A stretch of 64,000 bases of DNA from Actinomadura madurae (GTDB lineage Bacteria > Actinomycetota > Actinomycetes > Streptosporangiales > Streptosporangiaceae). Where the stretch lies: the NCBI RefSeq assembly GCF_900115095.1, contig NZ_FOVH01000012.1:223506-287505 (forward strand), given 5' to 3'. Made by a program: the position numbers and the translations under genes. Shown piece after piece: positions 50,287 through 59,449 of this stretch. The notes beneath the pieces were generated by a model, which saw only the letters and a program-made list of their open reading frames with translations, had not been told where the DNA came from and searched no databases. Position 1 is the first letter of the stretch. Each line of letters starts with the position of its first letter.

Positions 50287-52920
50287 CTAGCCTCTGGGGA
50301 AGCCGCCGATCGGGCCGTCGCCGCCCCCGCCTCCGCCGCCGTTGCCTCCGCCGCCGCTCCCGCCGTCACCGTCGCCGTCGCCTCCGCCGTCACCGTCTCC
50401 GCCCCCGCCGGGCGGTGTCGGGATGCCGGTCGGGATGCCGGTCGGCGGCGTCGGGATCTCGGGCTCCTCGGTGGACGGCGGCGGCGCGGACGGACCGTCG
50501 TCCCCGGGCCGCTCCGTGCCGTCCGGCGGCGCCTCGCGCGTCGGGCCGCCGTAGCCGCCGCCCGGCGTCATCGACGGGGACCCGAACGACTCCGGCTCGT
50601 AGTCCTTGATGTTCACCGCGTCGCTCATGTACGTGCGCCACATCTGCGCGGGGAGCTGCCCGCCGTACGCGCCGTAGCCGGGGATGTTCAGCGGCTTGCC
50701 GTCGCTGCGGAACATCGCGACCGTCGTCGCCATCTGCGGGATGAACCCGTTGAACCAGATCGCGCGGCCCTTGTCGGTCGTGCCGGTCTTGCCGGCGACG
50801 TCGCGGCCGTCGGGGAGCTGCGCGTTCGTCCCGGTGCCGCCCTGGACGACCCGCTGCATCGCGTACGTGGCGTCCCGCGCGTTCTGCTGGCTGAACGCCC
50901 GCTTGCCCTTCTCGGTGAAGGTCCGCTTGTGGTCCTGGTTGTCGGTGACGGACTTGACGACGAACGGCGCCCGGTACAGCCCCTCGGACGCGAACGTGGA
51001 GTACACGCCCGCCTGCTGGACGGGGTGCAGCGACACGATGCCGAGCGGGAACGTGGCGGCGGACCGCTGCTCCGGCTTCATCTGCGACGCCGGGATGCCC
51101 ATCTTCTCCGCCATCTCGGCGATCTTCTCGGTGCCGATGTCCTGGCCGAGGTTGACGTACGCGGTGTTGATCGAGTGCTGGGTGGCGGTGGCGAGGTTCA
51201 CCATGCCGAAGTTCTCGTTGCTGTCGTTGCGGATGTCGGAGCCGGCGAAGTACTGCGGGGAGCTGCCGTCATAGGTCGTGCTGAGCGACCTGCCGTCGTC
51301 CAGCGCGGCGGCGAGCGCGATCGGCTTGAACCCGGACCCGGCCTGGGCCCAGTCGCCGAAGGCGCTGCTCAGCGCCTCGTCCAGGTAGCCGCGGCCGCCG
51401 TAGAACGCGAGGACCTGCCCGGTGGACGGGTCGACCGACACCGCCCCGGTGCGGATCTTCTTGCTCATCCCCTGCGGGGTGTTCTGGGCGACGGAGCGCT
51501 TCATCGCGTCCATCAGCCGCTTGTCGAACGTCGTGGTGATCTTCAGGCCGCTCCGGTTGATCTCGTCCTCGCTGTAGCCGCGGCGCTCGGTGAGCTCCTT
51601 CTTGGCCACGTTGACCATGTAGCCCTTCTGGCCCTTGAGGACGTCGGTGATCTTCGCCTTGTCCGGGACGGGGAACTTCAGCGACGCGGCCTCGGCGGAG
51701 GTGAGCGCGCCGTCCCGGACCATGTTGCCGACGACCGCGCGCCAGCGCTGCTCGGCGTAGGCCCGCTGGGGGCCGCTCGGGTCGGCGAAGTTGCTCGGCT
51801 GCTGGATCGCGGCGGCGAGGTAGGCGCCCTCCGCGGGCGTCAGCTGCGAGACGTCCTTGTCGTAGTAGGCGCGCGCGGCGGCCTGCACCCCGTAGGCGTC
51901 GCGCCCGAAGTAGATGGTGTTGAGGTACTGCTCCAGGATCCAGTCCTTGGACTTCTCCCGCCCCACCTTCAGGGAGACCATGACCTCCTTGAGCTTGCGG
52001 GTGACGGAGCGCTCCTTGCCGATGCCGCCGTAGTAGTTGCGGACCATCTGCTGGGTGATCGTCGAGCCGCCCTGCAGCTGCCGGCCGGTGACCGTGGACC
52101 AGACCGCCCGCGTGGTGCCCTGGACCGACACCCCCGGGTCGTCGTAGAAGCTGCGGTTCTCCGCCGCGATCACCGCGTTGCGGGTGCTCTCGGGGATCCG
52201 GTCGAGCTTGACGGCGTCCCGGTTCACGCCGGTCTTCGCGATCGGCGTCTTGCCGTCGGAGTAGTAGAACGTGGGGCCCTGCGCGATCGCCTGCTCCTGC
52301 GGCGACGGCACCGGCGTGAACAGGTAGGCGACGGCGAACGCGACGACGCAGAAGCCGATGAGGCCGAGCAGCGTGAACAGCGCCCGGCGGAGGAAGCGCG
52401 ACCTGCGGCTCCGCGGCTTCCGGGGGCCCTTGCCCCCGCCCGCGCCGCCTCCGCCGCGGCCGGATCCGGCGCCGGGCGGCGGCGCTCCACGTTCGGGCGA
52501 GGCGGCCATGGTCTTGGTATCACCGGTCGTCGCCTCGCCGACACCATCCGGCACCGTCGCATCCGTGACCGCGTCCTGCTCGGAAGACGTTCCGGACCCG
52601 GCCGTCTTCGCCGCGCCCCCGGCGGCGGGAGATTCGGCCGCGGATTCGGCGGCCGTTTCGGTTCCGGCCTTATCGGCGGCGGGCGATTCGGTCTCGCCCG
52701 CCTCTTCGGCGGCCTTATCGCCGTTCCGAGATATGTCGCCCTCGCGGGTGAATTCCGCGTCCTGGGTGGATTCTCCGGTGCCCGGTTCGATGTCCTCGGT
52801 CAGCGTCGCGGTCGCGGGACCGTCGGCGCCGGCCGGCGTTCCGGCCTCGGTGTCGTGCCGCTCCACCTCGCCCGTCCCGGCGGGCCGTTCGCCCTCCGGA
52901 ACCTTTTCGCTGTCGCTCAC
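50287..52920 (-). CDS. Class A penicillin-binding protein (glycosyltransferase/transpeptidase)
   Basis: 877 residues from GTG 52920. A long acidic, probably disordered cytoplasmic N-terminus (about 1-165) leads to the span RRALFTLLGLIGFCVVAFAV (about 178-198). The GT51 domain shows AAENRSFYDDPGV and GGSTITQQMVRNYY (about 230-400). In the transpeptidase domain the SxxK box is SGFK in QAGSGFKPIAL (about 530), SxN is SINTAYVN, and KTG is VAGKTGTTDKGRA (about 707). A Pro/Gly-rich C-terminal tail follows. It polymerises and crosslinks peptidoglycan. A-class enzymes in related genomes are the PonA type. Confidence 0.95.
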   Translation of the reverse strand: MSDSEKVPEGERPAGTGEVERHDTEAGTPAGADGPATATLTEDIEPGTGESTQDAEFTREGDISRNGDKAAEEAGETESPAADKAGTETAAESAAESPAAGGAAKTAGSGTSSEQDAVTDATVPDGVGEATTGDTKTMAASPERGAPPPGAGSGRGGGGAGGGKGPRKPRSRRSRFLRRALFTLLGLIGFCVVAFAVAYLFTPVPSPQEQAIAQGPTFYYSDGKTPIAKTGVNRDAVKLDRIPESTRNAVIAAENRSFYDDPGVSVQGTTRAVWSTVTGRQLQGGSTITQQMVRNYYGGIGKERSVTRKLKEVMVSLKVGREKSKDWILEQYLNTIYFGRDAYGVQAAARAYYDKDVSQLTPAEGAYLAAAIQQPSNFADPSGPQRAYAEQRWRAVVGNMVRDGALTSAEAASLKFPVPDKAKITDVLKGQKGYMVNVAKKELTERRGYSEDEINRSGLKITTTFDKRLMDAMKRSVAQNTPQGMSKKIRTGAVSVDPSTGQVLAFYGGRGYLDEALSSAFGDWAQAGSGFKPIALAAALDDGRSLSTTYDGSSPQYFAGSDIRNDSNENFGMVNLATATQHSINTAYVNLGQDIGTEKIAEMAEKMGIPASQMKPEQRSAATFPLGIVSLHPVQQAGVYSTFASEGLYRAPFVVKSVTDNQDHKRTFTEKGKRAFSQQNARDATYAMQRVVQGGTGTNAQLPDGRDVAGKTGTTDKGRAIWFNGFIPQMATTVAMFRSDGKPLNIPGYGAYGGQLPAQMWRTYMSDAVNIKDYEPESFGSPSMTPGGGYGGPTREAPPDGTERPGDDGPSAPPPSTEEPEIPTPPTGIPTGIPTPPGGGGDGDGGGDGDGDGGSGGGGNGGGGGGGDGPIGGFPRG

Positions 52921-53076
52921 AAGCCCCCCGTGATCAATGCGTTACCGACGATACCTGAGGGGATCCGTGCGCCGGCCGCCCAATGCGCATCTCCTGGCCT
53001 CCCAATAGGAGGACGGGCAATGCGCCTCGCCGGTTGTCGTGATGGATGTCGCATCTGCCGGCCTTTCGCAAACGCC

Positions 53077-53111
53077 GAGCGGCGGGACCCGGCCCCGGGT
53101 GCCCGCCGCTC
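53077..53111 (-). terminator. Long hairpin terminator after the FKBP gene
   Basis: GAGCGGCGGG-ACCCGG (53077-53092), CC loop, CCGGGT-g-CCCGCCGCTC (53095-53111): 16 paired bases with one bulged G, starting about 20 bp past the FKBP stop (53132). Confidence 0.8.
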
Positions 53112-53131
53112 TCGCGTCCGCGCCTCGCGGC

Positions 53132-54277
53132 CTACTTGTAGACCTTGGCGAGGATGTCCACGACGAACACCAGGGTGTCGTCGCCCTTGATGGTGGGCGG
53201 GCTGCCCTTCTTGCCGTAGCCCTCCTCGGGCGGCAGGACGAGCATCACGCGGCTGCCGACCTTCGCGCCGGTGAGGCCCTTGTCGAAGCCGGGGATGGTC
53301 TGCCCGCCGCCGATCGGGAACGTCGCGGGCTGCTTGTTGTCCCAGCTGGAGTCGAACTTCTTGCCGGTCTTCCAGATCTTGCCGGTGTAGTTGACCACCG
53401 CCTCGTCGCCCTTGGCGAGCGCGGGACCGGAGCCCTCGACGAGCGTCTTGACCTGGAGCTTGTCCGGCGCGTCCTTGTCCGGGACGGTGACCTTCGGCTC
53501 CTTGCCGGCGCCCTTGTCCTCGACCTTGGGCAGCGCCTTGTCGTCCAGCTTCTTCTCGGTGCCCTGCGGCTGCTGGCTCTTCGGGACGACGGCCTGGATG
53601 TCCATGACGAACAGGATCGCGTCCTTGGCCGAGATCTGCTGCGGGCTCAGCTGGGTGAGCTCCTTCGACGGCGGCAGCTGCAGGACGAGCCGGCTGCCGG
53701 CGGTCTTGCCGACGAGGCTCTTGTCGATGTCCTTCAGCCCGCTCTTGCCGACGACGAGGTGCATGGGGCCGCCGCCCTGCGGGTTCTGCGCGCCCTCCTC
53801 GTAGGACGAGCGGACCTTCTCGCTGGAGCTCTTCACCCGCGAGTTCTCCTCGTCCTTGTCCTTCGCCCACTTGTACGTGGCGAACTGGACGTAGACGGTG
53901 TCGCCGTCCGCGATCGCGGGGCCGGAGCCCTTGATCGGGGTGCTCGTCTTCAGCGTCCTGGTCGGCGCCAGCTTGGTCGGGATCTCGACCTTGGGCTCGG
54001 CGGCGAACTTGCCGGTCACCTCGATCTCGGGATCGGGGCGGTTGACCCACCAGTAGACGCCGCCGGAGATCGCCAGCGCGGCGACCACCACCCCGGCGAT
54101 CACCTTCAGCCGGCGCTTCTTGGCGTCCTTGGCGGTCAGCCCGGACGGCCGGTTCAGCCCGCTGCCGCGCCCCGCGCTGATGCCGTGCGGGGTGAACTCC
54201 GGGCTGCGGATGTTCTGGGCGCTCGGGATCTTCGCCTTGACCGCCGGCTTGCCCCGGGGCTTGTCATCCTCGGCCAT
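53132..54277 (-). CDS. Membrane-anchored peptidyl-prolyl isomerase with two FKBP domains
   Basis: 381 residues. A basic cytoplasmic N-terminus (about 1-55) precedes the span VIAGVVVAALAISGGVYWWV (about 59-78), so both catalytic domains face outside. FKBP domain 1 (about 115-235) is degenerate, with a long insertion (WAKDKDEENSRVKSSSEK). Domain 2 (about 285-381) is canonical: GDEAVVNYTGKIWKTGKKFD, IPGFDKGLTGAKVGSRVMLV and GDDTLVFVVDILAKV. It catalyses cis-trans prolyl isomerisation of exported proteins. A gene pair of class A PBP and extracytoplasmic foldase is plausible functionally but not shown. Confidence 0.92.
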   Translation of the reverse strand: MAEDDKPRGKPAVKAKIPSAQNIRSPEFTPHGISAGRGSGLNRPSGLTAKDAKKRRLKVIAGVVVAALAISGGVYWWVNRPDPEIEVTGKFAAEPKVEIPTKLAPTRTLKTSTPIKGSGPAIADGDTVYVQFATYKWAKDKDEENSRVKSSSEKVRSSYEEGAQNPQGGGPMHLVVGKSGLKDIDKSLVGKTAGSRLVLQLPPSKELTQLSPQQISAKDAILFVMDIQAVVPKSQQPQGTEKKLDDKALPKVEDKGAGKEPKVTVPDKDAPDKLQVKTLVEGSGPALAKGDEAVVNYTGKIWKTGKKFDSSWDNKQPATFPIGGGQTIPGFDKGLTGAKVGSRVMLVLPPEEGYGKKGSPPTIKGDDTLVFVVDILAKVYK

Positions 54278-54501
54278 GTTTCCTCACTCGCGACGGGTTC
54301 GACGACACCACGAACGTGACCACCCTTCCAGGGCCGGGCTAAGCACAGCGTGAAAACCGTGTAAAGGCGGCCGACCCGCAATCTACCGGTCACAGGCTAG
54401 GGGTGAAGCCGTCTGGCAGGGGACAGGGAAGCAGCCAGGATATCCCCGCCGGCCGACCGGCTCGCGCCCTCCGGCCACATGGCGGGTGGCACCCTGGAGG
54501 G

Positions 54502-55320
54502 ATGCGCCTCGCCACGTGGAACGTGAACTCGGTCAAGGCACGGCTTCCGCGCCTTCTCTCCTGGCTGGACGAGACGAGGCCGGACGTCGTCTGCCTCCAG
54601 GAGACCAAGTGCCGCGCCGACCAGTTCCCCGCCGCCGAGGTGGGGGAACTCGGCTACGAGACCGCCGCGCACGGGGACGGCCGGTGGAACGGCGTGGCGA
54701 TCCTCTCCCGGGTCGGCGCCGAGGACGTCTCCAACGGCTTCCCGGGGGAGCCCGCCTACGAGGGCGAGGCCGACGACCAGATGAAGCTGGACGAGCCCGT
54801 CATGCTCGTTCCGGAGGCCCGCGCGGTCGGCGCGACGTGCGGCGGTGTCCGGGTCTGGTCGCTGTACGCGCCGAACGGCCGCACCCCGGAGTCGGCCCAC
54901 TACGCCTACAAGCTCGCGTGGTTCGCCGCCCTCCGGGACGCCCTGCGCGCCGAACTGGCCGATGGAACGCAGCTCGTGGCGTGCGGCGACTACAACGTCG
55001 CGCCCACGGACGAGGACGTCTGGGACCCGGCCGTCTTCGTCGGCTCCACCCACGTCACGCCCGCCGAGCGGCAGGCGCTCGCCGAACTGCGCGACCTCGG
55101 CCTCCACGACGTCGTCCCGACGCCCATGAAGGGCCCTCATCCGTACACGTACTGGGATTACCGGGCGGGGATGTTCCACAAGAACATGGGGATGCGCATC
55201 GACCTCTTCTACGCGAGCGAGGCCGTCGCCGGGCGGGTCGGGTCCGCGTACGTCGACCGGGAGGCCCGCAAGGGCAAGGGCCCGTCCGACCACGCTCCGG
55301 TCGTCGTCGACCTGGACTAG
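54502..55320 (+). CDS. xthA: Exodeoxyribonuclease III
   Basis: 272 residues of the exonuclease III/AP endonuclease (EEP) family. Motifs: LATWNVNSVKARL (Asn), DVVCLQETKC (Glu metal ligand), SLYAPNGR, GDYNVAPTDEDVWDP (catalytic Asp/Asn), MRIDLFYAS and the final SDHAPVVVDL (Asp-His). It repairs abasic sites and degrades 3' ends. ATG 54502 is used because GGAGGG precedes it; the frame from 54403 has no coding character. Its end overlaps the convergent methyltransferase stop by 4 bp. Confidence 0.95.
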   Translation: MRLATWNVNSVKARLPRLLSWLDETRPDVVCLQETKCRADQFPAAEVGELGYETAAHGDGRWNGVAILSRVGAEDVSNGFPGEPAYEGEADDQMKLDEPVMLVPEARAVGATCGGVRVWSLYAPNGRTPESAHYAYKLAWFAALRDALRAELADGTQLVACGDYNVAPTDEDVWDPAVFVGSTHVTPAERQALAELRDLGLHDVVPTPMKGPHPYTYWDYRAGMFHKNMGMRIDLFYASEAVAGRVGSAYVDREARKGKGPSDHAPVVVDLD

Positions 55321-55928
55321 CTCCCGGCGCGGGCGAGGAAGCGGCGCTTGCCGGCGTCGTCGGCCTGTTCGAGGACGGTGAAGCCGCCCGGCAGCAGCGA
55401 CGCGGGCTCCCCGGCGCCGAGGCACCACGCGGCGGGCAGGTGCGGCCGGTCGCGGCGGGCCTCCTCGGTGAATGCCTCCCAGGCCAGGAGCCCGCCCGGC
55501 AGGACGGCGCGGGCGGCCCGCTCGAAGACGGCGCGGTCCCAGAACCCGGTGCACAGGACGAGCGCGTATCCCGGGCCGTCCGGCCGCCAGGCGCCCAGAT
55601 CGGCCTGCACGAGCGTGATCAGCGAGGCGAGGCCGCGCCGCCGGGCCTGCGCGCCGAGCCGCCCGAGGGCGATCTCGGAGATGTCCACGGCCGTCACGGG
55701 GCGTCCCGTCGCGGCGGCCTGCAGGGCGCTCCCGGACGGCCCGGACGCGAGGTCGAGCACCCCGCCGTCCGGCAGCTCCAGCGACAGCGCCCGCTCCGCC
55801 AGCGGATGCGCGGCCGGCGGCCGGCCGCCGCCGTCCGGCTCCGCGTCCGCGTACTTGGCGTTCCACCGGAGCCTGTCCGGGTGCTCGGCCAGCTCCGCGG
55901 GTACCCGCTCCGGTGCCACGTCGTCCAT
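55317..55928 (-). CDS. Class I SAM-dependent methyltransferase (TehB-like)
   Basis: 203 residues with a Rossmann methyltransferase core: motif I DGGVLDLASGPSGSALQAAA, the acidic motif TAVDISEIALGRLG, and ADLGAWRPDGPGYALVLCTG before helix 4. The short N-terminal DRLRWNAKYADAEPD is typical of TehB/thiopurine-like small-molecule methyltransferases. Substrate unknown. It overlaps the xthA end by 4 bp in a convergent pair, with no visible terminator between them. Confidence 0.85.
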   Translation of the reverse strand: MDDVAPERVPAELAEHPDRLRWNAKYADAEPDGGGRPPAAHPLAERALSLELPDGGVLDLASGPSGSALQAAATGRPVTAVDISEIALGRLGAQARRRGLASLITLVQADLGAWRPDGPGYALVLCTGFWDRAVFERAARAVLPGGLLAWEAFTEEARRDRPHLPAAWCLGAGEPASLLPGGFTVLEQADDAGKRRFLARAGS

Positions 55929-55938
55929 GGGGACGAGG

Positions 55939-56700
55939 TTAACGGCGCTCCGCGACCAGGAGCATGAACATGGCCGTGGGGAAGCCCTTGCGCCACCACG
56001 GGTCGTCGCGCAGCTGCTCTTCCGACGGGTGCGGCTCGCGCAGGTCCGCGATGACGAATCCGGAGTCCCGGAGCGTTCCAGCGTAGTACTCCAGCGGCCG
56101 GAGCCAGCTTGTGATCATCGAAGGGGACTCCAGCCCGTCCACCAGGAAGTGCTGGTCGATCCCGCGCGAGGCGAAGTAGTCCGCCGCCGGGACGCCGCTG
56201 GCGGCGCCCTGCTCGGCGTTCTCGACGTAGAAGCAGGGGTGCAGCGTCAGCAGGATCATCCGCCCGCCGCTCTTGAGGACCCGCCCGAACTCGCCGATGG
56301 CGCGCGCCGGGTCCTGCAGGTGGCTGAACAGGTGGTTGCACAGGACGAGGTCGAACGCGTCGTCATCCAGCGGCAGGTCCTCCACGCTGGCGCGCAGGAA
56401 CCGGGTGTTCTCCGGGCGGGACGGGTGGGACGCGGCCGCGTCGACCAGCCCCTGCGCCGCGTCGACCCCGGTCACGTCCGCGCCCCTGGACGCGAGCGTG
56501 CGGGAGAGGTAGCCCTCGCCGCATCCCGCGTCCAGGACGCGCAGGCCCGCGCAGGGCCCGACGGCGTCGAGGACCGCCGTGTCGGTCAGTTCGGTGCGGT
56601 ACCGGTCGCGGCGCTCTCTGATCACCTTGACCCAGTACTGCGCGTTCGCCTCCCAACGCTCACGCGTCAGGTTCGCGATGGCTTGCGCCGTGTCCTCCAC
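55939..56700 (-). CDS. Class I SAM-dependent methyltransferase (methyltransferase_11/25 type)
   Basis: 253 residues. The best start is GTG 56700 (GGGGAG just upstream), giving MEDTAQAIANLTRERWEANA. Motif I is LRVLDAGCGEGYLSRTLASR, motif II ADVTGVDAAQGLVDAA, then FDLVLCNHLFSHLQDP. The C-terminal end WRKGFPTAMFMLLVAERR is characteristic of UbiE/Methyltransf_11-like proteins. It follows an HTH gene by 26 bp on the same strand, so the two are probably cotranscribed. Substrate unknown. Confidence 0.87.
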   Translation of the reverse strand: MEDTAQAIANLTRERWEANAQYWVKVIRERRDRYRTELTDTAVLDAVGPCAGLRVLDAGCGEGYLSRTLASRGADVTGVDAAQGLVDAAASHPSRPENTRFLRASVEDLPLDDDAFDLVLCNHLFSHLQDPARAIGEFGRVLKSGGRMILLTLHPCFYVENAEQGAASGVPAADYFASRGIDQHFLVDGLESPSMITSWLRPLEYYAGTLRDSGFVIADLREPHPSEEQLRDDPWWRKGFPTAMFMLLVAERR

Positions 56701-56726
56701 CGGCTCCCCATTCTTCGGTACCTGGT

Positions 56727-57773
56727 TCAGGCGATGCTCTTGAGCCGCCGCACCAGTGATTCGCAGGTCTGTCTGGTCCTTCTGTCCCGGCAGTCGGCTC
56801 CGCGCAGGCGCAGCGCCTGGATCAGCTCGGGGATCTTCCCGCCGAACGCGGGGTCGCGTTTGAGCGCCAGCGGGATGTACGTCGACGCCAGGTAGTACAG
56901 GTAGGCGTCGCTGTACACCATGATCTCGCGCAGCACCTCGACGGCCGTGTTGCGCAGCGACAGGGAGCTCGGGAGGGTGAAGTCGCTGCTGATCCGGCCG
57001 TCCTTGCTGTAGGTGGGGAACGCCCATTCCTCAAGCGCCGCGTACACGGGCGTCGCGTCGAGTTCCCGGCGGTACCGCTCCGCCAGCTCGAAGTCGTTCG
57101 AGTTGATCAGGCATCCCATCACGACCCCGCGCATCATGAACGCGGTCTGGCGGCCCGGCATCTCGAAGCCGAGGTCGGCCTCCAGCTCCCCGGTCACCTT
57201 GCTGACCTGGTGGGTCAGGATGTTCAGCGCGAGGATCGAGTGGAACGAGTAGGTCTTGCGGTTCAGGCGCGGGGCCAGCTCGACGGTCGAGTCGAGCAGC
57301 TTCTGCGGGTCGACCAGGAGACCGTGGCCGTTCTCGGGTGAGTACAGCGCCTCCAGCGCGGTGTCCTGCTCGCGCCCCCAGAATCGGGCGATGAACGACG
57401 ACGTCTTCTGCGTCGCCTGGCCGCGCATGACGTGCACGGCGGCCTCTAGGGCGTTCAGGAGGTGCTGCTTCGCGACCGCCGAGTTCTCCAGGGCGGCCAG
57501 ATCGACGGCGAGCCCCGCGTTCTGCAGGTCGGCGACCAGCCCGTCCCGCCTCTTCCGGACGGCGTGCGCCATCGAGTACTCGGCGATTCCGGGGACGGAC
57601 GACATGAGGCTCTGCAACGACCGGCCGCTGACCCGGTCGAGCCATTCCTCGTTGTCCCACAGCCGGAAGATGGTGCTCTCGTCGAGCCCGGAGAAGGCCG
57701 CCACGTCGGACATGTTGAGCCCCATGTCCTTGGTGATGTCCGAGAGAGACCTCGGCTCGCCGTCCGCTGTCAT
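56727..57773 (-). CDS. HTH-containing protein of unknown function
   Basis: 348 residues from ATG 57773 (AGGGCGAGCG upstream; the longer frame to 57890 is less likely). A short HTH-like part near 10-60 (SLSDITKDMGLNMSDVAAFS, GLDESTIFRLWDNEEWLDRV) resembles Xre-type binding. The rest (about 70-348) is mostly helical with no recognisable enzyme motif, perhaps a TPR-like solenoid. It may sense a ligand or partner. The linked methyltransferase gene suggests a small regulatory operon. Confidence 0.6.
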   Translation of the reverse strand: MTADGEPRSLSDITKDMGLNMSDVAAFSGLDESTIFRLWDNEEWLDRVSGRSLQSLMSSVPGIAEYSMAHAVRKRRDGLVADLQNAGLAVDLAALENSAVAKQHLLNALEAAVHVMRGQATQKTSSFIARFWGREQDTALEALYSPENGHGLLVDPQKLLDSTVELAPRLNRKTYSFHSILALNILTHQVSKVTGELEADLGFEMPGRQTAFMMRGVVMGCLINSNDFELAERYRRELDATPVYAALEEWAFPTYSKDGRISSDFTLPSSLSLRNTAVEVLREIMVYSDAYLYYLASTYIPLALKRDPAFGGKIPELIQALRLRGADCRDRRTRQTCESLVRRLKSIA

Positions 57774-57899
57774 CGCTCGCCCTAGATGTGGCACTTGCTG
57801 ACGCTCCGATCGTAGCGAAGCGCCGGGCGCGTGGAACGGGCGATCCGCAGATGTGCCCGTCCTGTCACCTTTGGCGATGAGCACCGTCATGGCCGCCCG

Positions 57900-58727
57900 T
57901 CACCCCGGCACGCGGCCGATGCAGCCGAAGAGCGGCAGCGGCCCGGTGGCGTTGCCGGCGGCCCGCGGCTGCGGCAGCCGGGCCGGGTAGGGCTCGATCA
58001 TCTTCAGGCTCCGGCAGATGTCCGCGATCTCGTCCTCCGCGCGCGGGTGGAACGGTGTGTCGACGCCGGGCCGTGGCCCGGCGATCGGCGCGAGCTCCGC
58101 CGCCCGCTCGGCGTGGGTGACGACCACGTGGCTGCCGGGGGCCAGCCCTGCGGCCAGCGCGTCCACGATCCCGCGCGGGCCGGCCTCGTCGGGCAGGAAG
58201 TCCAGCACGCCGAGGAGGAACACCGCGGCGGGCTCGCCGAAGTCGATCAGCTTCCGCAGCCCCTCGGCGGCGAGCAGTGCCTCCGGGTCCCGGACGTCTC
58301 CGGCGAAGGCGCCGGTGTTCGCGTCGACGGCGAGCAGGGCCCGCGCGTGCGCCAGCACCATCGGGTCGTTGTCGACGTAGGCGACGCGGCAGGACGGATC
58401 GGTCCGCCGGACGATGTCGCCGAGGTTGTCGTCCGCGGGCAGCCCGCAGCCGATGTCGACGAACTGGCGCAGCCCGGCCGTCCCGGCGAGCAGCGTGGCG
58501 GCGCGGTCCAGGAAGCCCCTGTTCGCCTGGACTAGCCGCAGCACGATCGGGCACCTGCGCAGCACCCGTTCGGCGGAGTCGCGGTCGGCGGCGTAGTTGT
58601 CCTTGCCGCCGAGGAAGTAGTTGCACATGCGGGCGACGCCCGCGGTCGACGTGCTGAACCCCGTCCCCTCCCCGGGAGGGGTCTCCCCGGCCCGGCGGGC
58701 CGTGCTCAGCGTCGACCCGGGCGTCAC
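57900..58727 (-). CDS. SAM-dependent methyltransferase-like protein (DUF574 type)
   Basis: 275 residues, GTG 58727 overlapping the upstream stop (GTGA). The signature ARMCNYFLGGKDNYAADRDS of the actinobacterial DUF574 family is present, followed by a SAM-binding core QFVDIGCGLPADDNLGDI, VAYVDNDPMVLAHARALL and LLGVLDFLPDEAGPRGIVDA. The family is expanded in Streptomyces, Actinomadura and relatives, usually next to ATP-binding regulators, as here. Target unknown. A regulatory rather than biosynthetic role is generally assumed. Confidence 0.9.
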   Translation of the reverse strand: MTPGSTLSTARRAGETPPGEGTGFSTSTAGVARMCNYFLGGKDNYAADRDSAERVLRRCPIVLRLVQANRGFLDRAATLLAGTAGLRQFVDIGCGLPADDNLGDIVRRTDPSCRVAYVDNDPMVLAHARALLAVDANTGAFAGDVRDPEALLAAEGLRKLIDFGEPAAVFLLGVLDFLPDEAGPRGIVDALAAGLAPGSHVVVTHAERAAELAPIAGPRPGVDTPFHPRAEDEIADICRSLKMIEPYPARLPQPRAAGNATGPLPLFGCIGRVPG

Positions 58728-59290
58728 GGCAGCCGCCAGCCCTCCCGGACGCCCACCCCGAACCAGAAGGTGGAGGCCCCGTTCTTGCCCCGGCAGGTGC
58801 CGAAGTCGGTGGCGAGCGCCTTCATCAGGACGAGCCCGCGCCCGTGCGCCGGCAGCGGGTCCTCGGCCGGCCGCGGCCGCCCCGGCGAGGCCCCGCCGTC
58901 GGTGACCTCGACGCGGACGTACCGGTCGACGTGCAGGACCGACAGGGTGATCGTCCCGTCCTTGCGCGGCCGCGCGTGCAGGACCGAGTTGGTCACGGCC
59001 TCGCTGGTCAGCAGTTCGAGGTCGCCGAGCTCGGACCGGTCGGCGCCGAAGTGCTGGCCGACGAGCTCGCGGACGTAGGACCGGGCGAGCCGGACGGCGG
59101 GCGGCGTGGCGGCGAGGTCGATCTCGCCGATCAGGCGCCCGGACGACTTGCCGTTGTTCAGGGCGGACGGGATTCCGACTTCCAGGGAAGGAGCGGGCGC
59201 GGGGACCAGCACGGGCACCCCGGACCACGCGTTCGATGCATTCATGGCGGCGTTGGCTTCACGTCTCCGTGTCGGGCTGTAAGCGAACAT
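58724..59290 (-). CDS. ATP-binding anti-sigma/regulatory protein (RsbW-like HATPase)
   Basis: About 188 residues. The GHKL core is visible: LELLTSEAVTNSVLHARPRK (N-box Glu/Asn), VRVEVTDGGASP (G1) and GRGLVLMKALATDFGTCRG (G2). It ends at the GTGA overlap with the DUF574 gene. No kinase acceptor domain, so it resembles single-domain anti-sigma kinases of the RsbW class. The start is uncertain: ATG 59290 has GAAGAG nearby; ATG 59245 would give a shorter protein. It probably partners the DUF574 protein. Confidence 0.82.
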   Translation of the reverse strand: MFAYSPTRRREANAAMNASNAWSGVPVLVPAPAPSLEVGIPSALNNGKSSGRLIGEIDLAATPPAVRLARSYVRELVGQHFGADRSELGDLELLTSEAVTNSVLHARPRKDGTITLSVLHVDRYVRVEVTDGGASPGRPRPAEDPLPAHGRGLVLMKALATDFGTCRGKNGASTFWFGVGVREGWRLP

Positions 59291-59449
59291 GTGCTCTTCG
59301 GCCTGGTCGAATTCGGACGTGGAAGTGAAACAACACACACTCTGACGCAGGCCAGGCGAACCAGTCACCAACGCTTGCGCGCATGCAAGGACCCTGCCCT
59401 GTCCTGCGAACTCTCACCTCTCGTGCAAGATCCGACACGGACCGCAGGA

